Source: JAIBCM01 sp041395165 | GTDB lineage: Bacteria; Verrucomicrobiota; Verrucomicrobiia; JADLBR01; JAIBCM01 | Assembly (NCBI GenBank): GCA_041395165.1 | Contig: JAWLBA010000001.1 | Coordinates: forward strand, 1-64,000 | Direction of reading: 5' to 3' | DNA: 64,000 bases | Shown: piece by piece, positions 57,038 through 64,000 of the stretch | How positions within the stretch are numbered: position 1 is the stretch's first letter | Layout of the letters: each line of letters starts with the position of its first letter | Made by a program: the position numbers and the translations under genes | The notes under the pieces: model-generated | Database searches by the model: none | What the model saw: the letters and a program-made list of their open reading frames with translations, nothing else | Told to the model about the DNA's origin: nothing

Positions 57038-57898
57038 ATGAATTATGTTCACCCAGAAGTTTTAGTGGATGCGGCTTGGATTGAAGCGCATCAAAACGAT
57101 CCCAAAGTTCGTATTATTGAAAGTAACGAAGATATTTTGCTTTATGATACGGGTCATATTCCTGGTGCGGTCCATATTGATTGGCGGCGCGATCTTCAAG
57201 ATCCGGTGATGCGCGATTATATTTCGCCGGGCGCTTTTGCCGATCTCTGTCGCAAAAACGGTATTGCTCCGGACACGACGTGCGTTTTTTACGGGGATAA
57301 ATCCAACTGGTGGGCTTGCTATGCTTTGTGGGCGTTTCGATTGTTTGGTCATGATAAGGTCAAAATTTTAAATGGCGGTCGCGATAAGTGGATTGCAGAA
57401 AAGCGACCCTTAACGCGTGAAAAACCGGCTTATCCCCAAACTGATTATCCGACGTCTACCGAACGTAAAGATCATGAAATTCGTGCTTTTGCCCATGAGG
57501 CTTTAGCACAGAGCCAGCAAAGAAAACCGCTCATTGATGTGCGTTCGCCCGGAGAGTTTAGCGGTGAGGTTACACACATGCCAGAATATCCGCAAGAAGG
57601 CGTGTTGCGCGGTGGTCATATTCCGCATGCATGCAGCGTGCCTTGGAAAACGGCGGTCAATGATGATGGCACCTTTAAATCGGCTGATGCTCTGCAAAAA
57701 ATTTATGCGGAAGGTTGTCAACTTCAGCCCGATGAAGAAATCGTTGTTTATTGCCGAATTGGTGAGCGTTCTAGCCACACGTGGTTTGTTCTGACCTATT
57801 TATTGGGTTACGAAAAGGTTCGTAATTATGATGGTTCCTGGACGGAATGGGGAAATCAGGTGCGAGCTCCGATTGAACGTGGTGCAAGAACTCCATAA
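57038..57898 (+). CDS. Thiosulfate/3-mercaptopyruvate sulfurtransferase (two rhodanese domains)
   Basis: 286 residues from ATG 57038. Rhodanese domain 1 (residues 6-125) contains GHIPGAVHIDWRRDL and is inactive. Domain 2 (about 145-280) has LIDVRSPGEFSGEVTHMPEY, GHIPHACSVPW and the active loop VVYCRIGERSSH with Cys239. CRIGERS is a thiosulfate-type loop. It supplies sulfane sulfur. A SufE gene follows by 20 bases. Confidence 0.92.
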   Translation: MNYVHPEVLVDAAWIEAHQNDPKVRIIESNEDILLYDTGHIPGAVHIDWRRDLQDPVMRDYISPGAFADLCRKNGIAPDTTCVFYGDKSNWWACYALWAFRLFGHDKVKILNGGRDKWIAEKRPLTREKPAYPQTDYPTSTERKDHEIRAFAHEALAQSQQRKPLIDVRSPGEFSGEVTHMPEYPQEGVLRGGHIPHACSVPWKTAVNDDGTFKSADALQKIYAEGCQLQPDEEIVVYCRIGERSSHTWFVLTYLLGYEKVRNYDGSWTEWGNQVRAPIERGARTP

Positions 57899-57918
57899 AA
57901 TTTTTTAGCTAACTTTTC

Positions 57919-58413
57919 ATGAGATGTTCTGATATCCCTACGAATCCTGCTCCTTCCCAATATCCTTCCAAGCTTCAACAGATCGTTGATTTTTTTGAAG
58001 GATTGTCAGAAGAGGACAAGCGCGAAAACCTCATCGTTTATAGCGATGGCGCGCGCCGTTGTGAGCCGAAAGCGGATGAAGCGTTCGATTTGGAAGATAT
58101 TCGTAAGGACGAAGAGTGCACCGATACCGTGGGTGTTTTTTTGCGAGTTGATCCTGAAGGTAAAGCTCATTTTCGACTTACTTTGGGGCCGCAGGTGCAA
58201 ACGCTTACCAAGGCCATGACCGCTATTTTATGTAAAGGTTTAGAAGGCACCACGCCGCAAGAGGTTTTAGCGATTCCTAGCGATTTTGTGCCTCGTATCG
58301 TCGGTGGTGAACTGATTCGCGTGCGTAGCCAAACCACTTATTATATTTTGAGCCGAATGAAAGGTATTTGCAAGGTTTGGCTGGATCGACAACGACTAAA
58401 ATCGGTCGATTAA
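57919..58413 (+). CDS. sufE: SufE-family Fe-S assembly protein
   Basis: 164 residues. SufE accepts persulfide from SufS. Segments: ENLIVYSDGARRCEP, the Cys-containing DEECTDTVGVFLRVDPEG that replaces the usual 'GC.S.VW' active loop, and MTAILCKGLEGTTPQEVLAI. The candidate acceptor Cys lies in ECTDTVG. Coupling to the rhodanese gene suggests sulfur relay. A terminator-like hairpin lies just after it. Confidence 0.85.
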   Translation: MRCSDIPTNPAPSQYPSKLQQIVDFFEGLSEEDKRENLIVYSDGARRCEPKADEAFDLEDIRKDEECTDTVGVFLRVDPEGKAHFRLTLGPQVQTLTKAMTAILCKGLEGTTPQEVLAIPSDFVPRIVGGELIRVRSQTTYYILSRMKGICKVWLDRQRLKSVD

Positions 58414-58416
58414 TAA

Positions 58417-58443
58417 AAAAAGATTGAAAGTATCAATCTTTTT
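58417..58443 (+). terminator. Rho-independent bidirectional terminator after sufE
   Basis: AAAAAGATTGA (58417-58427) pairs perfectly with TCAATCTTTTT (58433-58443) around a 5-base loop (AAGTA), giving an 11-bp stem with a T tract. The A-tract on the other strand could also serve antisense transcripts. Confidence 0.7.
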
Positions 58444-58472
58444 CCTATGCATGTCCTGTAACAAAAAAACTT

Positions 58473-59807
58473 ATGAAATCATTACCTCCTTTTTCACATC
58501 AACCCAAACCTTATCAAGGCCCTTCTGCCGAAGAAGTGCTGCGACTCCGCAAGGCGAATCTTTCTCCTTCGTTGATTACTTATTACAAAAACCCTCTCAT
58601 GTTGGTGGAAGGGTCGATGCAATATTTGTTTGATGAAAAAGGAAAGCGTTATCTGGATGCTTTGGGCGGAATTGTAACGGTCAGTGTGGGGCATTGCCAT
58701 CCTCATGTATTGAAGGCAATTAATGAACAAAATGCTATACTTCAACATCTCACCACGATTTATTTGCATCCGAACAATGCACTTTACGCTAAAGAACTCA
58801 CGGATCGCATGCCGGGCAATCTAAAGGTTTGCTACTTTGTGAACTCTGGCTCTGAAGCAAACGACTTGGCTTTGTTGATGGCGCGTATTTACACCGGTAA
58901 TTATGACGTGATTGCATTGAGAAATTCTTATCATGGTGGTGTGGCTTCCACTATGGCCATTACTTCTCACAGCACATGGAAATATAATTATCCGCACACG
59001 TTCGGTGTTCAATTTGCTCAAACACCCGACACTTATCGTGGGCCTTATGGTAAAGATGATGCGGATGCTGGTAAAAAGTATGCTGCGGATGTGCAACAGT
59101 TGATTCAATTTGGAACTTCAGGTCGTGTGGCTGCGTTTATTGCAGAATCGATTCAAGGCGTAGGCGGTTTTGTTGTTTTTCCTGACGGTTATTTGAAAGA
59201 AGCTTATCAGCACGTTCGTGCAGCAGGTGGAGTTTGTATTGCCGATGAAGTGCAAGCTGGTTTTGGTCGCACGGGCACTAAGTTTTGGGGTTTCGAAAAT
59301 CAGGGAGTGATTCCTGATATTGTAACCATGGCTAAAGGCATTGGAAACGGTAGCGCTTTAGCTGCTGTAGTCACTACGCCTGAAATTGCGCAAAAACTTA
59401 CTGAACGCGTTCATTTTAATACCTTCGGTGGTAACCCTGTGGTTATGGCTGCGGGTCGGGCAGTGCTTGAGGTGATTGATAAAGAAAAATTACAGGCAAA
59501 CAGTTTAGAAATAGGCAATTATCTTATCAAAGGTTTGCAAGAGTTGCAAAAGAAACAAAATCTCATTGGTGATGTGCGTGGTAAGGGTTTGATGTTGGCT
59601 TTAGATTTGGTGAAAGATCAAAAAGCTAAAACACCTGCCAAAGAAGAAGCTGCTCACGTCATGGAAAAATGTAAAGAGCTCGGCTTGCTTGTTGGTAAAG
59701 GAGGATTGAACGGCAACATTATTCGTATGGCACCACCCATGTGCATTACCAAAGATGACGCCGATTTCCTTATCGATGCGGTTGGAACTGCTATTGCGAG
59801 CGTTTAA
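58473..59807 (+). CDS. Class III aminotransferase, alanine-glyoxylate (AGXT2)-like
   Basis: 444 residues. PLP site: Lys288 in TMAKGIGNGSALA; Asp258 in VCIADEVQAGFGRTG; VNSGSEANDLALLMAR and HGGVASTMAITSH are typical. The architecture resembles alanine-glyoxylate or beta-alanine-pyruvate aminotransferases. It follows the sufE terminator, so it probably has its own promoter. The exact amino donor is uncertain. Confidence 0.9.
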   Translation: MKSLPPFSHQPKPYQGPSAEEVLRLRKANLSPSLITYYKNPLMLVEGSMQYLFDEKGKRYLDALGGIVTVSVGHCHPHVLKAINEQNAILQHLTTIYLHPNNALYAKELTDRMPGNLKVCYFVNSGSEANDLALLMARIYTGNYDVIALRNSYHGGVASTMAITSHSTWKYNYPHTFGVQFAQTPDTYRGPYGKDDADAGKKYAADVQQLIQFGTSGRVAAFIAESIQGVGGFVVFPDGYLKEAYQHVRAAGGVCIADEVQAGFGRTGTKFWGFENQGVIPDIVTMAKGIGNGSALAAVVTTPEIAQKLTERVHFNTFGGNPVVMAAGRAVLEVIDKEKLQANSLEIGNYLIKGLQELQKKQNLIGDVRGKGLMLALDLVKDQKAKTPAKEEAAHVMEKCKELGLLVGKGGLNGNIIRMAPPMCITKDDADFLIDAVGTAIASV

Positions 59808-59810
59808 TTT

Positions 59811-61088
59811 TTAAAGCTCATCAGGGAAATCGGGAACTTTTGCGCGGGATTTTTTGCCGCGCTTAATCCAGGAATCTTTTTCCCACGCTGTTTTTACCAC
59901 ATCACGATTTTGCAATGCTTCTTCGTGAGTGAGTTGCTTCCAAACGATTTTAGCGCGTCCAAGTGATCTTCCCCAGGCTAACCAACGTGAAGCAATAATT
60001 TTTTGTAAAAACTTTCGAAAACTTCTTTCCTCATCGAGTTTTTCTCTAAGTTGAAAGAGTTCCGCGCGAGCGCGTTCGGATTTGTAAGCTTGATACACGT
60101 CGATTTCTTCACCTTTTTCATCCTGCGATTCGATAAGAAAGCGACTAGGCGGTTCAGAAAATTCCTTAAATTCTTCTGTTTTCATTTCATTGAGAAAATA
60201 AACAATGTTTTCTGATGAAACATCACGAAGTGCGTGAGCTAATAGACAGTAGTAGAGTTCACCTCGAAAATCAGAAAAATTGTAGCAAGCCGCTCGGAAA
60301 TACTGTCCAAAAGCGTGACGTATCTCGGCGTTTCGACTCAAAAGTGGGCTTAATTCTCGAAGTAAATCGATATTCATTTGTAACACTTCTTTCATGACTT
60401 GTTCCGAAGAAGATTTAATCGTGTTAGAATCATGAGTGCGATAAGAGAGCAAAGGCTCAAATAAAACACCCAACTTGTTTTCCAATACTGCAATAATAGC
60501 AAAAAAATAATCATGTACAAAACGGTAGGGACGGAAAAAGTGAGACTTAAAATAGTCCGATCGAGCCACGAGATTGCTAGTAGTTTTGACGAAATTGGCA
60601 ACCCCAATCCATTCCGCATTCTCTAAATGGTCTTCTTTAGGTAATTCCCAAATTTTTTGAATGCGTCTCACGCGGCTATCGGTGTCAGAAACAGGATTGC
60701 CGCGCTCATCAACCAGTGTTACTTGGGTGCAAACCGCATCGTAAGAACGATTTTGCTCTAGGAAAGCAACGCAATGCTCCAAGCGTTGGGGATGATAAAA
60801 ATCATCGGAATTAAGGATTGTGATATAATCGAAACCTTTGATCAGAGCAATGGCGCGATTTAGTGTGTTGTGAGCTCCAGCATTGTGTTGCGTGATCAAT
60901 TCGATACGAGGGTCGGTTATTTTTTTTGCCGCTTCGATGGAATTATCTGTAGACCCATCATCAATAATAAGAATTTTTTCTGGTGGCAATGTTTGTTTGA
61001 GTAAAGAATCAACAGCTTGTCCGATATAATCCTCATGATTATAAAGAGGAATCACAGCTGCAACATGTTTCATTTTAGGAGCTGCCAT
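59811..61088 (-). CDS. Family 2 glycosyltransferase
   Basis: 425 residues. GT-A domain: VAAVIPLYNHEDYIGQAVDS, ILIIDDGSTDNSIEAAKKI, YITILNSDDFYHPQRLEHCV (metal motif). The C-terminal half is helical and basic. No transmembrane helix is evident. The acceptor is unknown; it is likely to be cell-surface polysaccharide. It is convergent with the aminotransferase gene (3-base gap). Confidence 0.88.
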   Translation of the reverse strand: MAAPKMKHVAAVIPLYNHEDYIGQAVDSLLKQTLPPEKILIIDDGSTDNSIEAAKKITDPRIELITQHNAGAHNTLNRAIALIKGFDYITILNSDDFYHPQRLEHCVAFLEQNRSYDAVCTQVTLVDERGNPVSDTDSRVRRIQKIWELPKEDHLENAEWIGVANFVKTTSNLVARSDYFKSHFFRPYRFVHDYFFAIIAVLENKLGVLFEPLLSYRTHDSNTIKSSSEQVMKEVLQMNIDLLRELSPLLSRNAEIRHAFGQYFRAACYNFSDFRGELYYCLLAHALRDVSSENIVYFLNEMKTEEFKEFSEPPSRFLIESQDEKGEEIDVYQAYKSERARAELFQLREKLDEERSFRKFLQKIIASRWLAWGRSLGRAKIVWKQLTHEEALQNRDVVKTAWEKDSWIKRGKKSRAKVPDFPDEL

Positions 61089-61144
61089 AAACGTTTACTT
61101 TATTAATTGACAAAATCGTAAAGGTAAAGATTTTTAACTATATT

Positions 61145-62002
61145 ATGAGCTTTTCGGAATGGTTTTTGGGCACGAGCGCTTGGACTTATGAGGATTGGAA
61201 AGATGTTTTTTATCCTAAAAATTTAACTCATAGCCAATGGCTCACTTTTTATTCTCGTTATTTCAATGCTGTTGAGGTTGACTCCACTTTTTATCATGTG
61301 CCGGCAGAAAATGTTGTGCTTAATTGGCGTCAAAAAACGCCAGAAAATTTTCTTTTTTGTGCAAAAGTGCCGCGTCGTATTACCCATGAATTGCGTTTAA
61401 AACATGCAGAAGCAGAAATTGATTTTTTTCTGCATGCTTTAGCACCTTTAGGAAATAAATTAGGAATGATTTTATTCCAGTTTCCCAGTTCTTTTACTGG
61501 CACTTCGAGCCGAGTATTTTTTGAGTTTATTAAAAATTTACCCAAAGCTTTTTCTTATGCTGTGGAGTTTCGACATTTTTCTTGGAATGCTCCTCGTTTT
61601 GATGGGTGGCTTCGCGAACACGCCATCACGCGCGTTTGGAATGATGTGGAAAAGCCTGGTGGTGCTGGCGCTTTTCTGCATCGCGAACAAACAGCGTCTG
61701 ATGTCTATGTTCGGTTGTTAGGGGATATCGCCAATAAATATGATGTTTCGGGTAAAGTGAAGCATACTTATAATCATCTTCAGTGGTCGCGCGATACCGA
61801 TTTGGAAGCTTGGGTGGCTCGTTTGAAATCGATAGAAAAAGCCCGTCGCCTTTTTATTTTTTCCGCTAACCATTATGAAGGTTTTGCTCCGGCAACCGTG
61901 AAGCGACTTGCAGAAAAATTGGGTTATTCTCTTCCACCGTTTCCACCCATTTCAAAATTACCCGACAACGAAGATGTTCCCGTACAAAAAGAGTTTTGGT
62001 GA
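61145..62002 (+). CDS. DUF72 (YecE) family protein
   Basis: 285 residues. FLGTSAWTYEDWKDVFYPKN, then 'YFNAVEVDSTFYHVPAENVV' and LGMILFQFPSSF, YAVEFRHFSW and VYVRLLGD are standard DUF72 blocks of a TIM-barrel fold. The function is not established in any organism I recall. Confidence 0.92.
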   Translation: MSFSEWFLGTSAWTYEDWKDVFYPKNLTHSQWLTFYSRYFNAVEVDSTFYHVPAENVVLNWRQKTPENFLFCAKVPRRITHELRLKHAEAEIDFFLHALAPLGNKLGMILFQFPSSFTGTSSRVFFEFIKNLPKAFSYAVEFRHFSWNAPRFDGWLREHAITRVWNDVEKPGGAGAFLHREQTASDVYVRLLGDIANKYDVSGKVKHTYNHLQWSRDTDLEAWVARLKSIEKARRLFIFSANHYEGFAPATVKRLAEKLGYSLPPFPPISKLPDNEDVPVQKEFW

Positions 62003-62017
62003 GCGATTTATTCCAAG

Positions 62018-62971
62018 TTGTTAAAAGCGTTGTAATATCGGCTATAAAAAGCAACGATTTGAATGGCTACGTAGATGACTACGATGAAGTAAATGAATCG
62101 TGGCAACCAGCGGCTTAGATTTTTGACATTGTCACGCCATTGCTGAGATAAATCATTTTCCACATAGTTTAGAGTTTCTAAAATTTTTCCTGAAGTTTCG
62201 CCTGTGGCAAAAAAGGATTTTAAATAAGGCGAAAAAGTAAAAAAGAGGTTGAAATGCTTCGGTAAGAGATTTGCCTTGTCGGACCTGTTCCATGACTGGT
62301 TCTGCTAATGTTTTTAAGGTGGATGGCCACTGGCTTGAAAAAGCCAGGGAAACAGCATCGCGCAATGGGATGGCGGCTTGAAGTTGCAAGCGTAAAGTAA
62401 AAATAAAGCGATAAAGCGAATCGGTTAAGAGGCAACTGCGTAATCCTGGAAGTTTGGTGAAAAAAGTTTGCCAGAAAACTTGGCCATAACGAAAGAAAAG
62501 GAAAACCACAAAACCTATGGCGTAAAAAATGCCTAAACAACCGATCAGTTGATCAAAAAAACCCAGAGCGTCTTGTTCGGAGTAACGAAGGATGGCACTG
62601 ACCAAAAAAGCGAGATGAATAAGAAAAAATGGATAGATATTGGCTACAAAAAAATCGTGTTGAACCTTGGCGCGCGCTAACCAAAACTCATTCAATTGAC
62701 GACAAATCTCGCTGAGTTGTCCTGCTTTTTCGCCAGCTTCAAAAATGGCAATTTCAAAAGGTTCAAACCAATCGGCTTGCCGCCCTAGCGCAAAATAAAA
62801 TGCTTGGCCTTGTTCGAGATGCAACAAACAGTCGTAAGCTATTTTTCTTAACCGAGCCTTGGGCAAATGTTCCGCTAGCGATTCCATCGCCATGCGTAAT
62901 CCGACTCCACCTGCCAATAAATTGCCCAGTTGATGATAGAACGAAGCCTTATCGGATGCTCGCGACTTCAT
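62018..62971 (-). pseudogene. GspF/PilC-type inner membrane platform protein, frameshifted near the C-terminus
   Basis: From ATG 62971 (TTG 63007 is an alternative) the protein shows two T2SS-F domains with GNLLAGGVGLRMAMESLAEH, then IFEAGEKAGQLSEICRQLNE, transmembrane helices (IYPFFLIHLAFLVSAILRY, IFYAIGFVVFLFFR) and SLTEAFQPLF. The last frame is continued in another frame: YLKSFFATGETSGKILETLN, then helix FIYFIVVIYVAIQIVAFYS, ending at 62018. An extra T in runs at 62232-62236 or 62239-62244 explains it. Such proteins assemble type II secretion or pilus machines; no other component is nearby. Confidence 0.85.
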
Positions 62972-63036
62972 TCTATTACTATACTCTAAGGAAAAAACAT
63001 TGGCCAACGCTAAAAATTTGCTTCAATACTCACTCT

Positions 63037-63474
63037 ATGAAAGAAACGAACTGCGATTGTCATAAAACGGCGGCATTTATGTTGCTACGATTATTTTTAG
63101 CAATGTTGTTTATTATTGCTTTTTTGGGAAAGATAAAAGGTGAAGGAAATGATTATGCTCTGGCAAATTTGTCTGGTTTTAGCAAGGGCTTAGTCGAGCA
63201 ATTTACGCAGGCAACTTTTTTGCCGCGATTTCTTTTAATTCCTTTTTGCTGGGCCTTGCCATGGCTAGAAATTGTTTTTGGAGTCGCATTACTTTTGGGT
63301 ATTAAGACGCGCTGTGTTTTGGTGTGTTTGGGATTGCTTATGCTCACCTTGTGTTTCGGAATGATGCTTATGAAGCAATCGAATGTTGTTGCGAATAATG
63401 CGTTTTATTTATTTTTAGTTGTGGCAGCTCTTTATTTGTCATCCCACAATCGTGGTTGTCTTGTGAAGGATTAA
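63037..63474 (+). CDS. DoxX-family membrane protein
   Basis: 145 residues, four predicted transmembrane helices. MLLRLFLAMLFIIAFLGKIK, PFCWALPWLEIVFGVALLLG and the last helix (NNAFYLFLVVAALYLSSHN) match DoxX-type proteins. Some are subunits of thiosulfate:quinone oxidoreductases; many are uncharacterised. The N-terminal CDC near the start is unusual. It precedes recJ by 8 bases. Confidence 0.75.
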   Translation: MKETNCDCHKTAAFMLLRLFLAMLFIIAFLGKIKGEGNDYALANLSGFSKGLVEQFTQATFLPRFLLIPFCWALPWLEIVFGVALLLGIKTRCVLVCLGLLMLTLCFGMMLMKQSNVVANNAFYLFLVVAALYLSSHNRGCLVKD

Positions 63475-63482
63475 TATGAACC

Positions 63483-64000
63483 ATGAAATTGGTTCATTTA
63501 GAAACTAAAGGCTCAAAACCACGAGATCTATTGGAAGCCGTTTGTCATGCACGCGGCTGTGAAACGATGGAAGAAATTGAAGAATTTCTTTGTGTTTCCC
63601 CTGAGATTTCTAATTCCATCGCTCAACTTCCCGATTATTCCAAAGCAGAAGAACGACTTTTGCGCGCTTTAAAAAATCAGGAACACATTGTTGTCTTTGG
63701 TGATTATGATGCAGATGGAATAACAGCTTTGGTGCAAATGCATGATTTATTGAAAGCTGCCGGGCATGATGCATTTCATTGGTTTATTCCCGATCGCATG
63801 GAAGATGATTATGGTTTGACGCAAGGCGCAGTGGAAAAATGTCTGGCCGCTTTTCATCCGCAACTCATTATTACCGTGGATTGTGGCTCTTCTTCGCAGG
63901 CAGCCATTCGATTTTTGCATGAACACAAAGTGGATTGTATTGTTATCGATCATCACTCGGTAGAACTTTCCTTGGAAAAACACCCGTCTTATGCACATTT
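63483..64000 (+). CDS. recJ: Single-stranded-DNA-specific exonuclease RecJ (5' part)
   Basis: An open frame runs from ATG 63483 to the window edge. DHH-superfamily motifs are visible: VVFGDYDADGITALVQMHDL (residues about 71-90), TVDCGSSS (132-139) and IVIDHHSVELSL (153-164). The motif order and spacing match RecJ, which degrades 5' ssDNA ends in RecF-pathway repair. The N-terminus is shorter than in E. coli RecJ. The C-terminus lies outside the window. Confidence 0.9.
   Translation, partial: MKLVHLETKGSKPRDLLEAVCHARGCETMEEIEEFLCVSPEISNSIAQLPDYSKAEERLLRALKNQEHIVVFGDYDADGITALVQMHDLLKAAGHDAFHWFIPDRMEDDYGLTQGAVEKCLAAFHPQLIITVDCGSSSQAAIRFLHEHKVDCIVIDHHSVELSLEKHPSYAH

Noticed and set aside
62800..63036. 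Extended N-terminus for the DoxX gene beginning near 62800
   Set aside because: This stretch is the antisense of the GspF-like gene; the ATG at 63037 starts a normal-length DoxX protein.
1..64000. CRISPR arrays, insertion sequences, integrases and rRNA genes
   Set aside because: No regularly spaced direct repeats, transposase or integrase motifs, or rRNA-like segments were seen in reading both strands.

Overview
The window is a moderately AT-rich bacterial chromosome segment with densely packed genes on both strands. Gene content points to the Planctomycetes-Verrucomicrobia-Chlamydiae group and most likely Verrucomicrobiota: large secreted Calx-beta/FG-GAP proteins rich in Thr-Asn, DNRLRE-domain secreted proteins, FecR-domain proteins beside a CHASE2-type cyclase tail and an outer-membrane barrel, and a divergent rpoZ beside smpB. 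The phylum call is inference; no rRNA gene is present to settle it.

Layout. 0-2.2 kb: tail of a CHASE2/cyclase-type protein, a FecR-domain protein and tRNA-Val. 2.3-8.0 kb: housekeeping minus-strand run (pyk, PilZ-like, fabH, plsX, rpmF, DUF177, a broken coaD) with an FMN reductase opposite. 8.2-14.3 kb: an accessory island between coaD and rsmD. It holds five paralogous Ala-rich helical proteins with a conserved C-terminal region (ECLGGYNPLC or TTGPIE variants, WGVG end), a broken GNAT acetyltransferase and an M91/NleD-like zinc metallopeptidase. 14.3-25.4 kb: rsmD, a tandem DNRLRE pair (second copy decayed), a sixth divergent family member, an M42 peptidase, a glyoxalase-fold protein, rpe, and two very large Ala/Glu-rich coiled-coil proteins sharing a C-terminal tag and promoter layout. 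25.3-38.3 kb: pabB, a 1200-residue Calx-beta/FG-GAP protein, a bifunctional-nuclease-family protein, an ATP-grasp-like protein, N-acetylglutamate synthase, pdxA, a SurA-like isomerase, rpoZ, smpB and two GyrI-like genes. 38.3-44.4 kb: a second FecR gene, a barrel protein and glycan-related genes. 44.4-49.5 kb: recF, dnaN, a universal stress protein, mpl and an L,D-transpeptidase. 49.5-59.8 kb: an MsbA-type ABC exporter and a sulfur/Fe-S group (hscA-like, hscB, rhodanese, SufE) with a subtilisin-like protease, a BtpA protein and a class III aminotransferase. 59.8-64 kb: a glycosyltransferase, DUF72, a GspF-like protein, DoxX and the start of recJ.

Two themes stand out. First, the helical-protein families at 8-25 kb have no function I recognise and sit in an island that splits the commonly linked rsmD/coaD pair; with the M91 peptidase they look like a host-interaction or envelope system. 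Second, about ten genes carry one-base indels, nearly all in homopolymers, often several per gene, while about 30 kb of other coding sequence is intact. This clustering fits real gene decay better than uniform sequencing error, although the essential nature of coaD keeps assembly error possible.
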